In this document: piece after piece, positions 1 through 8,871 of the stretch | Layout of the letters: each line of letters opens with the position of its first letter | How positions within the stretch are numbered: the stretch's first letter is position 1 | Source of the DNA: Hyphomonas oceanitis SCH89 | Lineage (GTDB): Bacteria > Pseudomonadota > Alphaproteobacteria > Caulobacterales > Hyphomonadaceae | Direction of reading: 5' to 3' | Assembly: GCF_000685295.1 (NCBI RefSeq) | Contig: NZ_ARYL01000014.1 | Coordinates: 40,749 to 104,748 of the forward strand | DNA: 64,000 nt | The notes under the pieces: model-generated | What the model was told of the DNA's origin: nothing | Database searches by the model: none | The model's input: the letters and a program-made list of their open reading frames with translations, nothing else | Made by a program: the position numbers and the translations under genes

Positions 1-160
1 GCGCGCGCCAGTCGACGGCTTCCAGCCCTGCGGCCACATCGTCATGCACGATCCAGCTGACCATCATCATGATCGAGGGCCAGCGCACAGCTGTCAGCGC
101 GCCGAACGCGAAGGCGATGGCATAGACAGCTATCAACGAGGCGATGAGCTTGCGGAGCAT
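1..160 (-). CDS. Partial small membrane protein, C-terminus cut by window edge
   Basis: The reverse strand reads from an ATG at 160 to the left edge without a stop. The first about 35 residues form one hydrophobic segment (MLRKLIASLIAVYAIAFAFG and onward), followed by a short polar stretch ending in GLEAVDWRA. This looks like a signal anchor or a single membrane helix. I do not recognise the family. Only about 53 residues are visible, so length and function cannot be judged. Confidence 0.5.
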   Translation of the reverse strand, partial: MLRKLIASLIAVYAIAFAFGALTAVRWPSIMMMVSWIVHDDVAAGLEAVDWRA

Positions 161-239
161 CCCCAATCGCTAACACGCGCACGGTATATGCCCGCTGAAC
201 ACGATGTTGCAAATTTGATCGATTTCGCCCGTTTCGGCC

Positions 240-689
240 CTAAAGCTTGATGATCAGCGCGGGCACCGCCATCACCGCTGCCTGCAGCAATGCAGTCATG
301 AACAGGCCGTCGCGGGTCGAACGCAGCTGCCAGGCAAGGAATGTCAGCGAATAGATGAAATAAGGCCAGGCAAAGATCAGTCCGGTCTGGGGTCCGGCCA
401 GAAGCGCGAACACGAACGTGAAGCAAAGCGCCGACCAGCCCGCCGCGTGCCAATAAGTCGGGGTCGCCCGCCGCGTCATCGACAGGATGAACCAGAGCGC
501 CAGCGTGGAGACGACAGGCCAGATAACGAGCAGGCCGAACAGCGGCGGCTCGCCCTGTTCATCTGATTGCGCTGAGGGTGCGTTTGGAAACAGAATGGCC
601 ACCAGCGTCAGCATCACCACGCTACCGACGATGACGGCCCCCAGCGCCTGCGCCAGATAGACGACGCGCGACTTGTCGGTCTGCGTCAT
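240..689 (-). CDS. Four-helix integral membrane protein of unknown function
   Basis: 149 residues from the ATG at 689 (MTQTDKSRVVYLAQ). An upstream in-frame start at 761 is possible, but it would add a polar, repetitive leader lacking a good ribosome site, so the shorter form is preferred. Four hydrophobic stretches are visible: near residues 12-35, 50-70, 82-105 and 118-145. No catalytic motif stands out. It reads in the same direction as the partial membrane gene to its left and the GST gene to its right. Confidence 0.6.
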   Translation of the reverse strand: MTQTDKSRVVYLAQALGAVIVGSVVMLTLVAILFPNAPSAQSDEQGEPPLFGLLVIWPVVSTLALWFILSMTRRATPTYWHAAGWSALCFTFVFALLAGPQTGLIFAWPYFIYSLTFLAWQLRSTRDGLFMTALLQAAVMAVPALIIKL

Positions 690-804
690 GAAATTCAGGT
701 ATTTCAGCGGTCCCGGTCCCACAAAGCCCCCCCTTTGCCTGTGTGCTCCGTCAAGGAACACACAGGTCTATAAGGGAAGAGGCGCGGCCTCGCTACAAAT
801 GGGT

Positions 805-1530
805 TCAGGCCATTTCGGTCGCTGGCCAGACCGTCCGGGCGAAAAAGGTCGCCTTCATCCGGTCCATATAGGCAACCAGGTTCGTATGGCCGCGCACAAG
901 GTCGGTCAGCGGCGTGTCAAAGAACTCGGTCGCGCAATTGATCAGCACGCTCACCACGCTGGCATCTGCGGCCTTTGGCTTGTCACCGAAAAGGTAGGGC
1001 TTGGCGCCGAGCTGAATGGCGACCGCCTGAAGGTCCCATTCGGCAAGCTGCAGTCGCTCTGCCTCGGTATGGCGTCCTATGCCGGTCGCATAATGCGTTG
1101 CCGCCATGCCTTCGCGCAGCCCGGCCACCATGTCCGACAAAGCCGGTTCCGGCATGCCGTCAAAGAAGTGGATAGGTCCCTTGTAGAAATTCTCGTCCTT
1201 CAGCCAGCGTTCCGTCCGCATCACTGCCGCGAGATTGTCTTCCACCATCCGCTCCAGCGCCCAGCCAGCCGCGCGCTGCTCGTCGGTCAATCCCGCATCA
1301 AGCGACTTGTGCAGCTTTTTCTCGAAATGCGCCCGGATGAAATTGCTGTCCTGAACCAGTACGTCGCCATCCATCACATAGGGCGCCTTGTGCTTGGACA
1401 CGGCCTCGAGGTCGGCAATGGCGCGATCAAATTCCACGCCCAGCATTTGCAGCTGGATGTCGGTCTTCATCACAAAGGGGCTGGGCGAGGGGCAATCGAA
1501 CATTGGGCCCCATCCGTAAAGTGTGATCAT
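805..1530 (-). CDS. Glutathione S-transferase family protein
   Basis: 241 residues starting at MITLYGWGP (ATG at 1530); longer in-frame starts run back over the divergent promoter. The N-terminus is a thioredoxin-like GST domain (MITLYGWGPMF, then a YVMDGD strand and a DSNFI segment). The C-terminal two thirds are helical and end in a conserved-looking LINCATEFFDTPLTD region. The overall look is of the FAX/metaxin-like GST subgroup, which often binds rather than conjugates. The gene is divergent from the WYL regulator at 1622, so that regulator may control it. The GST fold is fairly sure, the substrate unknown. Confidence 0.75.
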   Translation of the reverse strand: MITLYGWGPMFDCPSPSPFVMKTDIQLQMLGVEFDRAIADLEAVSKHKAPYVMDGDVLVQDSNFIRAHFEKKLHKSLDAGLTDEQRAAGWALERMVEDNLAAVMRTERWLKDENFYKGPIHFFDGMPEPALSDMVAGLREGMAATHYATGIGRHTEAERLQLAEWDLQAVAIQLGAKPYLFGDKPKAADASVVSVLINCATEFFDTPLTDLVRGHTNLVAYMDRMKATFFARTVWPATEMA

Positions 1531-1621
1531 TGTCAGTCTCCGTCTCAAGGTTGCGATAGGGGCTTGATACGGCAAGGCTGCTGACAGCATGGTGTCAGCA
1601 GCGTGGCAGTAGGACAAGAAA

Positions 1622-2308
1622 ATGAGACGCACCGAACGCCTGTTCCAGATCATCCAGGTCCTGCGCCGCCATCGCGCGCCGGTCACAGGGCAAGTGCTGG
1701 CGGAAGAGCTGGAAGTCTCCCTGCGCACGCTCTATCGCGACATGGCCGAACTGATCGCCCAGCGCGTACCCATCCGCGGCGAGGCCGGCACCGGCTATGT
1801 GCTGGAAGATGGGTATGACATGCCGCCGCTCATGCTCACAGCCGACGAACTGGAAGCCGCCGTGCTTGGTGCGCAATGGGTCGCGGCGCGTGGCGACGCG
1901 GCCCTCGCCCGGGGCGCGCGCGACCTCATCGCCAAGCTCACGGTCGCCGTGCCGCGCGAATTGCAACCGGTCATTGTCGATTCCGGCCTCACGCCTGTCA
2001 GCTTCAAGGAGCGCCCGAAGGACAGTTTCGACGTCGCGCTTGTGCGCCAGTCAATCCGTGGTCAGACAAAGCTCGCGCTCGACTATGCCGACGAGACGGG
2101 CAATGTCACACGCCGCGTGGTGTGGCCTTTCCTGCTCGCCTATTGGGACGATGTCCGACTGATCGGTGCCTGGTGCGAACTGCGACAGGACTTCCGCCAT
2201 TTCCGCACGGACAGGGTGCGCAAGGCCGAAACGCTCGGCCGCTTCCCGGAACGCATCACCACCCTGCGCCGCAAATGGGAAGCCCAGCGCCGACCTCCCA
2301 AGACCTAG
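1622..2308 (+). CDS. YafY-type HTH-WYL transcriptional regulator
   Basis: 228 residues. Residues 1-60 form a winged helix-turn-helix of the HTH_11/DeoR type (RRTERLFQIIQVLRRH, then LAEELEVSLRTLYRDM). The C-terminal half carries a WYL-like ligand-binding domain, with RQSIRGQTKLALDY and VVWPFLLAYWDDVRLIGAWC in place of the canonical W-Y-L strand. Such proteins are usually repressors sensing a small ligand. The gene starts 91 bases from the divergent GST start. Its last 4 bases overlap the end of the convergent ogt gene. Confidence 0.85.
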   Translation: MRRTERLFQIIQVLRRHRAPVTGQVLAEELEVSLRTLYRDMAELIAQRVPIRGEAGTGYVLEDGYDMPPLMLTADELEAAVLGAQWVAARGDAALARGARDLIAKLTVAVPRELQPVIVDSGLTPVSFKERPKDSFDVALVRQSIRGQTKLALDYADETGNVTRRVVWPFLLAYWDDVRLIGAWCELRQDFRHFRTDRVRKAETLGRFPERITTLRRKWEAQRRPPKT

Positions 2309-2883
2309 TCGAAGAGGCCCGGCAAGGTCGGCGCCGCGCCGTCTGCATCGGCCTGTTCCAGTTGCAGCATCTTGCGTTTCGTCGCCCGCCCGCCATAGGC
2401 CGAGAAGCCGCCAATCTTGCCCGATGCCGCGAGCACCCTGTGGCACGGCACCACCAGCGGCCACGGGTTCTTGCCCATCGCCGCGCCAATCGCCCGCGCC
2501 GCATGTGGATCGCCAATCTGCCGCGCCAGCGCGCCATAGCTCGTCGTCTGCCCCCAGCCCACATCCCGCAGCACGGTATAGACTTTCGCGCTGAACGCAT
2601 TCACGCGGCTCATGTCGAGATCTATGTCGGTGAAGGCCACGGGCTCGCCCTTGAAATAGGCATGCATCCGGTCCTCGCAGTCAGACACATTGTCCGGCAG
2701 CTTGTCAGACCAGGCCGCGCGCGTGATGCGCCCCAGCCGCATTTCTGTCGCCGCCTCGCTCGCTTCCGGCAGCTGCACCTGGATCAGGCCCGCAGAAGTC
2801 CATGCCAGGCCGCACGGTCCAATGGCCGTATCGAACAGGTGGAAATGGGCTTCTGCCCGGTCAGGATCATTGCCCTGCGTCAT
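2305..2883 (-). CDS. ogt: Methylated-DNA--protein-cysteine methyltransferase (Ogt type)
   Basis: 192 residues. The active-site motif PCHRV with the alkyl-acceptor cysteine is near residue 148, preceded by a helix-turn-helix region (GQTTSYGALARQIG) that inserts into the DNA minor groove. This family removes O6-alkylguanine and O4-alkylthymine damage by a suicide transfer to the cysteine. The N-terminal domain is short, as in Ogt, with no AraC-like Ada domain. The gene converges with the WYL regulator, sharing 4 bases. Confidence 0.93.
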   Translation of the reverse strand: MTQGNDPDRAEAHFHLFDTAIGPCGLAWTSAGLIQVQLPEASEAATEMRLGRITRAAWSDKLPDNVSDCEDRMHAYFKGEPVAFTDIDLDMSRVNAFSAKVYTVLRDVGWGQTTSYGALARQIGDPHAARAIGAAMGKNPWPLVVPCHRVLAASGKIGGFSAYGGRATKRKMLQLEQADADGAAPTLPGLFD

Positions 2884-3004
2884 GCCTTCAGGATCACTCC
2901 GAATGGATCAGGCATCAAGGGCATTTGCCGAAAGAATGCGTTTGGCGCCGATCACTTTCGGCTGCTAGGGAGAAGGCGATCAAAAAAATCGAGAGGAAAC
3001 AGGT

Positions 3005-3775
3005 ATGGGCAGAGTTCAGGGAAAAATGGCATTCATCACCGGCGGCGCGCAGGGCCTCGGCGAAGCCATCGGCAAGATGCTGGCCAAGGAGGGCGCCAAG
3101 GTCACGTTGACCGATGTGAACGGCGCGGGCGCCGAAAAAGTCGCCGCCGAAATCAACGCCGCCCATGGCGAGGGCACCGCCTTCGCATTCCAGCATGACG
3201 TCACCGATGAAGCCCGCTGGCAGGAAGTCCTGAACGCCGCCCATGAGGCAATGGGTGGCATAAACATTCTCGTCAACAATGCCGGCATCGGCTCGCTCGG
3301 CTCGGTCGAGGACGAAAACTATGACACGTTCAAAAAGGTCCAGACGGTCGACGTCGACTCCATCTTCCTCGGCTGCAAATATGCGATCCCGCTGATGCGC
3401 GCCCACGGCCTCGGCTCGATCATCAACATCTCGTCCATCGCCGGCATCATCGCCAGCGCGAACTATGTCTCCTACAACACGGCCAAGGCCGCCGTGCGCC
3501 ACATCTCCAAGTCCATCGCGCTGCATTGCGCCAAGGGCGGCCAGATCCGCTGCAACTCGGTCCACCCGGTCTTCATCAACACGCCGATCCTCGATCGCAC
3601 CAAGGAAATGTTCGGCGAAGAAGAAGCCCTCGCCAAGCTCGGCCGCCAGATCCCCCTCGGCAAGGTCGGTGAGCCGGACGATATCGCCTACGCCGTGCTC
3701 TATCTCGCCTCCGACGAATCCAAACTGGTCACCGGCATCGAACTGAAAGTCGATGGCGGCATTTCCGCGATGTAG
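3005..3775 (+). CDS. Short-chain dehydrogenase/reductase
   Basis: 256 residues of classical SDR. The cofactor motif TGGAQGLGE is at residues 13-21, NNAG near 91-94, the catalytic Ser in INISSIAG near 141 and YNTAK with the Tyr/Lys pair near 157-161. The C-terminus ends in a typical VDGGISAM. A D (TDVN) after the second strand favours NAD(H). A ribosome site (GAGAGGAAACAGGT) lies just upstream. The substrate cannot be told; sequences like this include cyclopentanol- and hydroxysteroid-type dehydrogenases. Confidence 0.9.
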   Translation: MGRVQGKMAFITGGAQGLGEAIGKMLAKEGAKVTLTDVNGAGAEKVAAEINAAHGEGTAFAFQHDVTDEARWQEVLNAAHEAMGGINILVNNAGIGSLGSVEDENYDTFKKVQTVDVDSIFLGCKYAIPLMRAHGLGSIINISSIAGIIASANYVSYNTAKAAVRHISKSIALHCAKGGQIRCNSVHPVFINTPILDRTKEMFGEEEALAKLGRQIPLGKVGEPDDIAYAVLYLASDESKLVTGIELKVDGGISAM

Positions 3776-3784
3776 GCGGGCTTG

Positions 3785-4294
3785 ATGGGGATGAGAATAG
3801 AACCCGTCACGGATTTCGGAGTATTCGATAAGCCGCTCCGGAATATCCGGGCAAGTCTCGACGGCGAGGCCGTGACACTGGATCTGATTCCGGAAACGAC
3901 GCGATTGGTATCACGTGCTTCGTGGTCAGATATGACTGATGTGGAACAGAGGATCGTCTTTGGGGATAAAGACGTTGCCCGAGAGATTGTCGAATCTGAC
4001 AAATGCCTGCGAGTGAATTTCGATCCGGTATGGGGCTGGGTGACCTACAGAGAAGTCAGCGACGGCAGCTTTCCGACAATTGATATGACGGATTGGCCAC
4101 GCCTCGCTGATACGCGTTTCTATTACCCGTTTGGACGCATCATACATTCGCCCTGGCTTGCGACTGTACCGGACTACCAATGGCCTACGGCCGGCAATTT
4201 TGTACATTTCAGGATACTCAGTGCGACGACATGCATGGATATCATCTCGAACGAACCAGAAGGTGGGTGGCGCGATAATCTCAAGCGCTCTTGA
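3785..4294 (+). CDS. Hypothetical protein, lower GC than neighbours
   Basis: 169 residues from the ATG at 3785; a TTG at 3782 and an ATG at 3791 are equally possible. It is rich in aromatic residues (VNFDPVWGWVTY, TRFYYPFGRIIHSPW), with no signal peptide or membrane helix and no motif I recognise. Its base composition and codon choice are visibly more AT-rich than the SDR gene, which ends 9 bases upstream. It may be an acquired small gene or an over-called reading frame. Confidence 0.45.
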   Translation: MGMRIEPVTDFGVFDKPLRNIRASLDGEAVTLDLIPETTRLVSRASWSDMTDVEQRIVFGDKDVAREIVESDKCLRVNFDPVWGWVTYREVSDGSFPTIDMTDWPRLADTRFYYPFGRIIHSPWLATVPDYQWPTAGNFVHFRILSATTCMDIISNEPEGGWRDNLKRS

Positions 4295-4432
4295 AATGTT
4301 GAGAATCCCAAAATTGGCCAGCCAGCAGCGTAGGATTACTATTAACCGGCTCGTGACCGCGTCGGCGTAAGTCACTGCTCTTGTCAGCCTCTATTTGTTC
4401 ATGTTATGTTCTTTTTCTCAACTGGGGGAAAG

Positions 4433-4807
4433 ATGATGATTGGATATGTAACTTTCGGCACGTCAGACCTTGCCCGCGCGGCTGCATTCTATGATGCGAT
4501 CGCCAAGGAAATGGGCACGGGCCGCATGATGGAAACCGACACATATATTGCATGGGGTACGCCGGGCGGCGGCGCAGGCATTGCCGCCACGCTGCCGTTT
4601 GACGGCAAGCCGGCGACGGTCGGGAATGGCACGATGGTAGCGCTTGAGGCGAAGGACAAGGAACAGGTCCACCGGCTCTACAAGATCGCGATCACACAGG
4701 GCGGCACCGATGAAGGCCCTCCCGGCCCGCGCGGTGAGGGCGGTTTCTATGCCGCCTATTTCCGCGATCCGGACGGTAACAAGCTGAACGCCTTCATCAT
4801 GGGGTGA
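4433..4807 (+). CDS. VOC (glyoxalase/bleomycin resistance-like) protein
   Basis: 124 residues from MMIGYVTFGTSDLARAA; the ATG at 4433 directly follows a GGGGGAAAG ribosome site, so the longer frame starting at 4406 was not used. The family signature is seen as an opening beta strand plus helix (VTFGTSDLARAAAFYDAI) and the closing YFRDPDGNKLNAF, which holds the metal-ligand strand. The function could be a small-molecule binding or isomerase/dioxygenase-like role. The end overlaps the convergent MFS gene by 11 bases. Confidence 0.8.
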   Translation: MMIGYVTFGTSDLARAAAFYDAIAKEMGTGRMMETDTYIAWGTPGGGAGIAATLPFDGKPATVGNGTMVALEAKDKEQVHRLYKIAITQGGTDEGPPGPRGEGGFYAAYFRDPDGNKLNAFIMG

Positions 4808-6038
4808 GCGTCTTCTTGGACGTCACCAGGAACGCGTAGATACACAGCACCGCCATAACGCCCGCTGACGCATAAAGCGTCAGCGGTGCGGCGATGGAAT
4901 AGAGGCCTGCGCCGATCAGCGGTCCGAACACAAACCCGGCCGGCGGGGCTGCAGCCAGCAGCGCCGCCGCCGAACCCTGCTCATGCCGCTCCACCGACAG
5001 GCTGCCCAGCGCATTGGCGGATGGCACAGCCAGCGCGCCGCCCACACCGGCGATCAGGAAGCTGACGCACATGGCCCAGAAAGGGTGGAACGTGTCGGCG
5101 CAGATATAGCCGAGCGCGACCAGTCCGAGGCCTATGGGCAGGATCTTCCGCGGGTCGGGCCGGCGCGGCACGATATAGCCGAACTGCACGATGATCATCG
5201 CCACCGCGAGGCAGGAGAAGATGATCCCGGTATAGCGCACGGCAATCTCGCCGGCAGTATGCGCTGCCGTATCGACGAAATGGTAGCGGTCCTCGATGAA
5301 CCAGCCAATCGTCTGCTGGATCATGCCGATGGCCATGAAATAGATGAACAGGAAAACAAGGTGCGGCAGCACGCGCTTGTCATTGAACGCCAGCGGTGTC
5401 GGGCGTTTGGACTCGCGCGGCGTGTTGCGCGTCCTCGGCAGCACGAAAGCGAGGATGATGCCGACGGCGATATTGAGGATGATCGTGCCCCAGAGCGGCA
5501 CCAGTGCTCCGAAGGGCGCAAGCACGGCCGCGCCCGCCGGGCCAAGGATCGAGCCGACGCTCATTGATGCCCCCAGCATGCCAAGGCCCCCGGCGCGGGT
5601 CAGCGTGGTTGTCGCGTCCGTCATCGCCGCCATCGAGGCTGGCTGCAGGCCGGGCGCCAGCAGGCCAAACCAGAGCCGCGTAAACGCTAGCAGGAAAAAC
5701 GCCGCGAGCCCCGTCACCACGCCGGCCAGCGCGGCGCTCAGTGCAAACAGGAAGGCCATGTTCAAGAGGCCCATCGCGACCAGCGAGAATACCATGACGC
5801 GCTTGCGCCCGATCCGGTCGGCCAGCCGTCCCCAGACCGGGATCATGAAGGCATAGAGGGCTGAGGAGAAGGTCAGGATGCCCGCCACTTCGATCGGGGC
5901 CAGCCCGGCTTTTCGCGCGAGCGGAGCCACAACCACGAAGTTGATTGTCATCCCGGCGCCCATGGCGACCATGGCGAGGGCAATCATGCCCTGCTGCAGG
6001 CGGGTCAACGGGCGAAGGGGCGTTTCTGTGTCTGTCAT
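4797..6038 (-). CDS. Major facilitator superfamily transporter
   Basis: 413 residues with about twelve hydrophobic segments. MFS motif A (GRLADRIGRKR) sits in the loop after helix 2, near residues 65-76, and an ERHEQG loop lies between later helices. The N-terminus is a short cytoplasmic leader (MTDTETPLRPLTRL). This architecture is typical of proton-coupled drug or metabolite exporters (TetA-like group). Substrate cannot be inferred. Confidence 0.88.
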   Translation of the reverse strand: MTDTETPLRPLTRLQQGMIALAMVAMGAGMTINFVVVAPLARKAGLAPIEVAGILTFSSALYAFMIPVWGRLADRIGRKRVMVFSLVAMGLLNMAFLFALSAALAGVVTGLAAFFLLAFTRLWFGLLAPGLQPASMAAMTDATTTLTRAGGLGMLGASMSVGSILGPAGAAVLAPFGALVPLWGTIILNIAVGIILAFVLPRTRNTPRESKRPTPLAFNDKRVLPHLVFLFIYFMAIGMIQQTIGWFIEDRYHFVDTAAHTAGEIAVRYTGIIFSCLAVAMIIVQFGYIVPRRPDPRKILPIGLGLVALGYICADTFHPFWAMCVSFLIAGVGGALAVPSANALGSLSVERHEQGSAAALLAAAPPAGFVFGPLIGAGLYSIAAPLTLYASAGVMAVLCIYAFLVTSKKTLTP

Positions 6039-6193
6039 CCCCGATTCCCCTTCATTGGATCACTCAGAGCTAGTCTGGCTCACGTTCCGGGCCAACCGTG
6101 TCGCAGGGTAAACCGGCAGTGGTGACCTTGCACTCACTCACCAACACACCCTAAGTGACACTTATAAGCCACCCTGTTTCCGGAGAGATTACA

Positions 6194-6487
6194 ATGCGCG
6201 CGATCCTGGATGTTGTCCTGTTCCTCCTGAACATCGCCACATGGATCATTATCGTGCAGGCCGTCATGTCCTGGCTCGTGGCTTTCAACGTCCTCTCCAT
6301 CCGCAACCCCACCGTGCGCAGCATCTGGGGCGGGCTGGAGCGCATTACCGAGCCGGTCTATGCGCCGATCCGCCGGATCATTCCGCCCCTCGGCGGTTTG
6401 GACCTCACGCCCATGGCCGTGCTTCTGATCATCTTCTTCCTGCAGCGCCTGATCGTCCGCTACGGCTACACGATCGCGCCTTTCTAG
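6194..6487 (+). CDS. YggT family membrane protein
   Basis: 97 residues from the ATG at 6194 behind a GGAGAGAT ribosome site. It has two hydrophobic segments (residues 1-30 and 70-92) joined by the conserved linker ERITEPVYAPIRRIIPP, which is the YggT signature. YggT proteins are linked to osmotic tolerance and cell division in some bacteria. The gene opens an operon continuing with YggU, FolD and an HNH protein, spaced 4 bases or less. Confidence 0.92.
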   Translation: MRAILDVVLFLLNIATWIIIVQAVMSWLVAFNVLSIRNPTVRSIWGGLERITEPVYAPIRRIIPPLGGLDLTPMAVLLIIFFLQRLIVRYGYTIAPF

Positions 6488-6491
6488 CCCG

Positions 6492-6773
6492 ATGCACCGG
6501 CTCACCGTTCGCGTGCAGCCAAACGCCTCTGCCGACCGGATCGAAGGCCCCGAGACCGACGCGGCGGGCCGCACCTACCTCAAAGTCCGCGTCCGCGCCG
6601 TTCCGGAAGACGGCAAGGCCAATGCGGCGGTCGAAAAACTGCTCGCAAAGCATCTCGGCCTGCCAAAGTCTGCCGTCAGGGTGGTGACGGGCGCCAAGAA
6701 CCGGCTAAAAGGCCTCGATATAGACGGGCCGCCGGATCTGGCGGCTGTTCTGGCAGGGATGATGCAGGAATGA
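6492..6773 (+). CDS. DUF167 / YggU family protein
   Basis: 93 residues with the family core: [16 protein letters not shown] at the start, [22 protein letters not shown] in the middle and [14 protein letters not shown] near the end. The fold is a small alpha/beta domain of unknown biochemical role, found next to yggT across proteobacteria. Its last 4 bases (ATGA) overlap the start of folD, implying translational coupling. Confidence 0.92.
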   Translation: MHRLTVRVQPNASADRIEGPETDAAGRTYLKVRVRAVPEDGKANAAVEKLLAKHLGLPKSAVRVVTGAKNRLKGLDIDGPPDLAAVLAGMMQE

Positions 6774-7657
6774 GTGCTCAGCGGATTGATGGAACAGGTG
6801 TCGCCGCCCAAGTGCGCGCCAAAGTGGCCAAAGCCGTCAAGGCGCTGCCGGGCCAGCCTGCGCTCGCGGTTGTCCTCGTCGGGGAAGACCCCGCCAGCCA
6901 GGTCTATGTCCGCTCCAAGGTCCGCCTCACCGAAGAAGCCGGGATGGTCTCCGTCCATCACCAGCTTCCCGCCACGGCCACGCAGGCCGAAGTCGAAGAC
7001 CTGATCGCCCGCCTCAATGCCGACGACACAATCGACGGCATCCTGCTCCAGCTGCCTTTGCCCAAGGGCCTCGACGAGCACAGCGCCATTGAATGCATCG
7101 ACCCCGACAAGGATGTCGACGGCCTTACCGAAGTCTCCGCCGGCCGCCTCACGCTCGGCAAGCCCGGCCTGCGCCCCTGCACGCCGAATGGTTGCGTCAT
7201 CCTCGCGAAAAGCGCCCTCGGCGCTGATCTCTCCGGCCGCCACGTCGTCGTCATCGGCCGCTCCATTCTTGTCGGCAAGCCCGCCGCGCTGCTCTTCCTC
7301 GCCGAGAACTGCACGGTCACCATCGCCCACAGCCGCACGGCAGACCTGCCGGCCGTCTGCCGCACGGCCGACATCCTCGTGCCCGCCGTCGGTCGTCCCA
7401 ACATGGTCAAGGGCGACTGGGTCAAGCCCGGCGCCACGCTCATTGATGTCGGCATCAACCGCATTCCCGCGTCTGAAAAGGGCGAGGGCAAGACGCGCCT
7501 TGTCGGCGATGCAGACTTTGCCGATTGCGAACCCGTGGCCGGCCACATCACGCCCGTCCCCGGCGGCGTTGGCCCCATGACCATCGCCTGCCTGCTGCGC
7601 AATACGGTGCTGGCCGCCTGCACCCGGCGCGGCTGGAGCGTGCCGGAGAGTCTGTGA
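6770..7657 (+). CDS. folD: Bifunctional methylenetetrahydrofolate dehydrogenase/cyclohydrolase
   Basis: 295 residues, the usual FolD length. The active-site [13 protein letters not shown] holds the catalytic Lys near residue 48, followed by [11 protein letters not shown] and [13 protein letters not shown]. The NADP-binding [11 protein letters not shown] and the closing [10 protein letters not shown] are also present. The enzyme interconverts methylene-, methenyl- and 10-formyl-tetrahydrofolate in cytosolic one-carbon metabolism. It is coupled by overlap to YggU upstream and to the HNH gene downstream. Confidence 0.96.
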   Translation: MSAQRIDGTGVAAQVRAKVAKAVKALPGQPALAVVLVGEDPASQVYVRSKVRLTEEAGMVSVHHQLPATATQAEVEDLIARLNADDTIDGILLQLPLPKGLDEHSAIECIDPDKDVDGLTEVSAGRLTLGKPGLRPCTPNGCVILAKSALGADLSGRHVVVIGRSILVGKPAALLFLAENCTVTIAHSRTADLPAVCRTADILVPAVGRPNMVKGDWVKPGATLIDVGINRIPASEKGEGKTRLVGDADFADCEPVAGHITPVPGGVGPMTIACLLRNTVLAACTRRGWSVPESL

Positions 7658-7902
7658 GCCAGGAGTTCGCGCCCCCCGCAACCAAGATGTTCCAGCGCCT
7701 CTGGCAGGCGCAGGGCGGCAAGTGCGCGCTCTGCGGCAAGCCCATGCCGTCCACGCGCTTTGCCGTTGGTCACGCCACGGTCTGGAAGAAACAGCGCCCC
7801 ACGTTCGACCACATCCACGCCCTCGCGCGCGGCGGCCCGGATGACGAGTCAAACCTCCAGCTTGCCCATGCCGTCTGTAACAAGCGCAAGGGTAAAGGTT
7901 AA
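7654..7902 (+). CDS. Small HNH nuclease-domain protein
   Basis: 82 residues from a GTG at 7654 whose GTGA overlaps the folD stop. The motif order is CALCGKPM (first zinc knuckle), then [22 protein letters not shown] and AVCNKRKG. This gives the DH...N...H pattern and the second Cys of an HNH domain. It is close to a bare domain, like the small HNH proteins of uncertain role trailing housekeeping operons. Nuclease function is inferred from the motif only. Confidence 0.82.
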   Translation: MSQEFAPPATKMFQRLWQAQGGKCALCGKPMPSTRFAVGHATVWKKQRPTFDHIHALARGGPDDESNLQLAHAVCNKRKGKG

Positions 7903-8369
7903 GCCTCGGCGGCCTTGGCCGCGCCATTGCGCTCCATCAGGTAACGCGGGCCCGGCCCAAGGCGCGCTGCCCGGTCTTCCGGATTGTACAGCGCGCAATT
8001 CGACAGCGACAGGCACCCGCACCCGATGCACACGTCCAGCCGGTCGCGCATCAGTTCCAGCCGCTCGATCTGAGCATCCAGTCGCTCCCGGAACTGCGCG
8101 CTGATCTTCGACCAGTCCGCCTTGGTCGGCGTGCGCTCCTGCGGCAGGCCCGACAGCAGTTCGCCAATCTCGGCCACGGTGAAGCCCAGCTGCTGCGCAA
8201 TCATCACGAAGGACAGCCGCCGCACGTCAGAGCGCAGGAACCGCCGCTGCCCGCCCGCATTTCGCATCGCCCGTATCAGGCCCTTGTCCTCGTAGAAGCG
8301 GATCGCCGACACCGCCACGCCTGTGCGCGCCGCCAATTGCCCAATCGGAATGAGATCAGTTGTTTTCAT
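7899..8369 (-). CDS. soxR: Redox-sensitive MerR-family regulator SoxR
   Basis: 156 residues from MKTTDLIPIGQLAARTG (ATG 8369; an upstream in-frame ATG at 8387 is less likely). Residues 8-75 are the MerR winged helix (IRFYEDKGLIRAMRNAGGQRRF). The C-terminal cluster CIGCGCLSLSNC gives the C-x2-C-x-C-x5-C pattern that ligates the [2Fe-2S] sensor. SoxR activates target promoters when oxidised by redox-cycling compounds. A matching operator lies 32 bases upstream, facing the divergent VOC gene. Confidence 0.95.
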   Translation of the reverse strand: MKTTDLIPIGQLAARTGVAVSAIRFYEDKGLIRAMRNAGGQRRFLRSDVRRLSFVMIAQQLGFTVAEIGELLSGLPQERTPTKADWSKISAQFRERLDAQIERLELMRDRLDVCIGCGCLSLSNCALYNPEDRAARLGPGPRYLMERNGAAKAAEA

Positions 8370-8396
8370 GGCACGAGGAAATAGCAAAGAAATATC

Positions 8397-8427
8397 TTGA
8401 CCTCAAGTAAGGTTGAGGAATTATCAA
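8397..8427 (+). promoter_or_regulatory. SoxR box within a long-spacer promoter
   Basis: Bases 8401-8418 read CCTCAA-N6-TTGAGG, the same half-sites and spacing as the well-known soxS operator. They lie between a -35-like TTGACC (8397-8402) and a -10-like TATCAA (8422-8427), giving a 19-base spacer. Over-long spacers are a hallmark of MerR-family-activated promoters. The promoter faces the VOC gene at 8483 and also covers the soxR upstream region. Confidence 0.85.
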
Positions 8428-8482
8428 AGACGTCCAATCACGGAAAAAGGGGCCTGAAAGCCCGCACGAAAGGACGTCTCCC

Positions 8483-8866
8483 ATGCCCACCGCAACCCTC
8501 GAACATGTCAACATCACCGTCAGCGACATTGACCGCACAACCCGCATGCTGGAGCGCATCTTCGGATGGCACCTGCGCTGGAAAGGCGCGTCCATCAACA
8601 ATGGACAGACCGCGCATGTGGGTACGGACACGGCCTATATCGCGCTCTATTCCCCCGGCGAGACGGATGCGCCCAACCAGATCACCTACAATACGCAAGG
8701 CGGTCTCAACCATGTCGGGGTCATCGTCGATGATCTCGCCGCCGCCGAACGCCGCATCCTCGACGCCGGCTTCGTCACGCACTCCCACCAGACGTACAAT
8801 CCCGGCAGCCGCTTCTATTTCCACGACTATGACAATGTCGAATACGAAGTGCTTTCCTACGCCTGA
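8483..8866 (+). CDS. VOC family protein, probable SoxR target
   Basis: 127 residues. Two betaalpha-beta-beta-beta modules are visible: the first opens with LEHVNITVSDIDRTTRML, the second with LNHVGVIVDDLAAAERRI. The His of each opening strand and the Glu of NVEYEVLSYA are the usual metal ligands. It sits alone behind a SoxR-type promoter and is followed by a terminator, so it is likely a one-gene SoxR regulon member. It may detoxify or bind a redox-active compound; substrate unknown. Confidence 0.88.
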   Translation: MPTATLEHVNITVSDIDRTTRMLERIFGWHLRWKGASINNGQTAHVGTDTAYIALYSPGETDAPNQITYNTQGGLNHVGVIVDDLAAAERRILDAGFVTHSHQTYNPGSRFYFHDYDNVEYEVLSYA

Positions 8867-8871
8867 ACGGA

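Noticed and set aside
1876..3198. 440-residue forward frame overlapping WYL regulator, ogt and SDR
   Set aside because: Composed of out-of-frame shadows of three well-supported genes.
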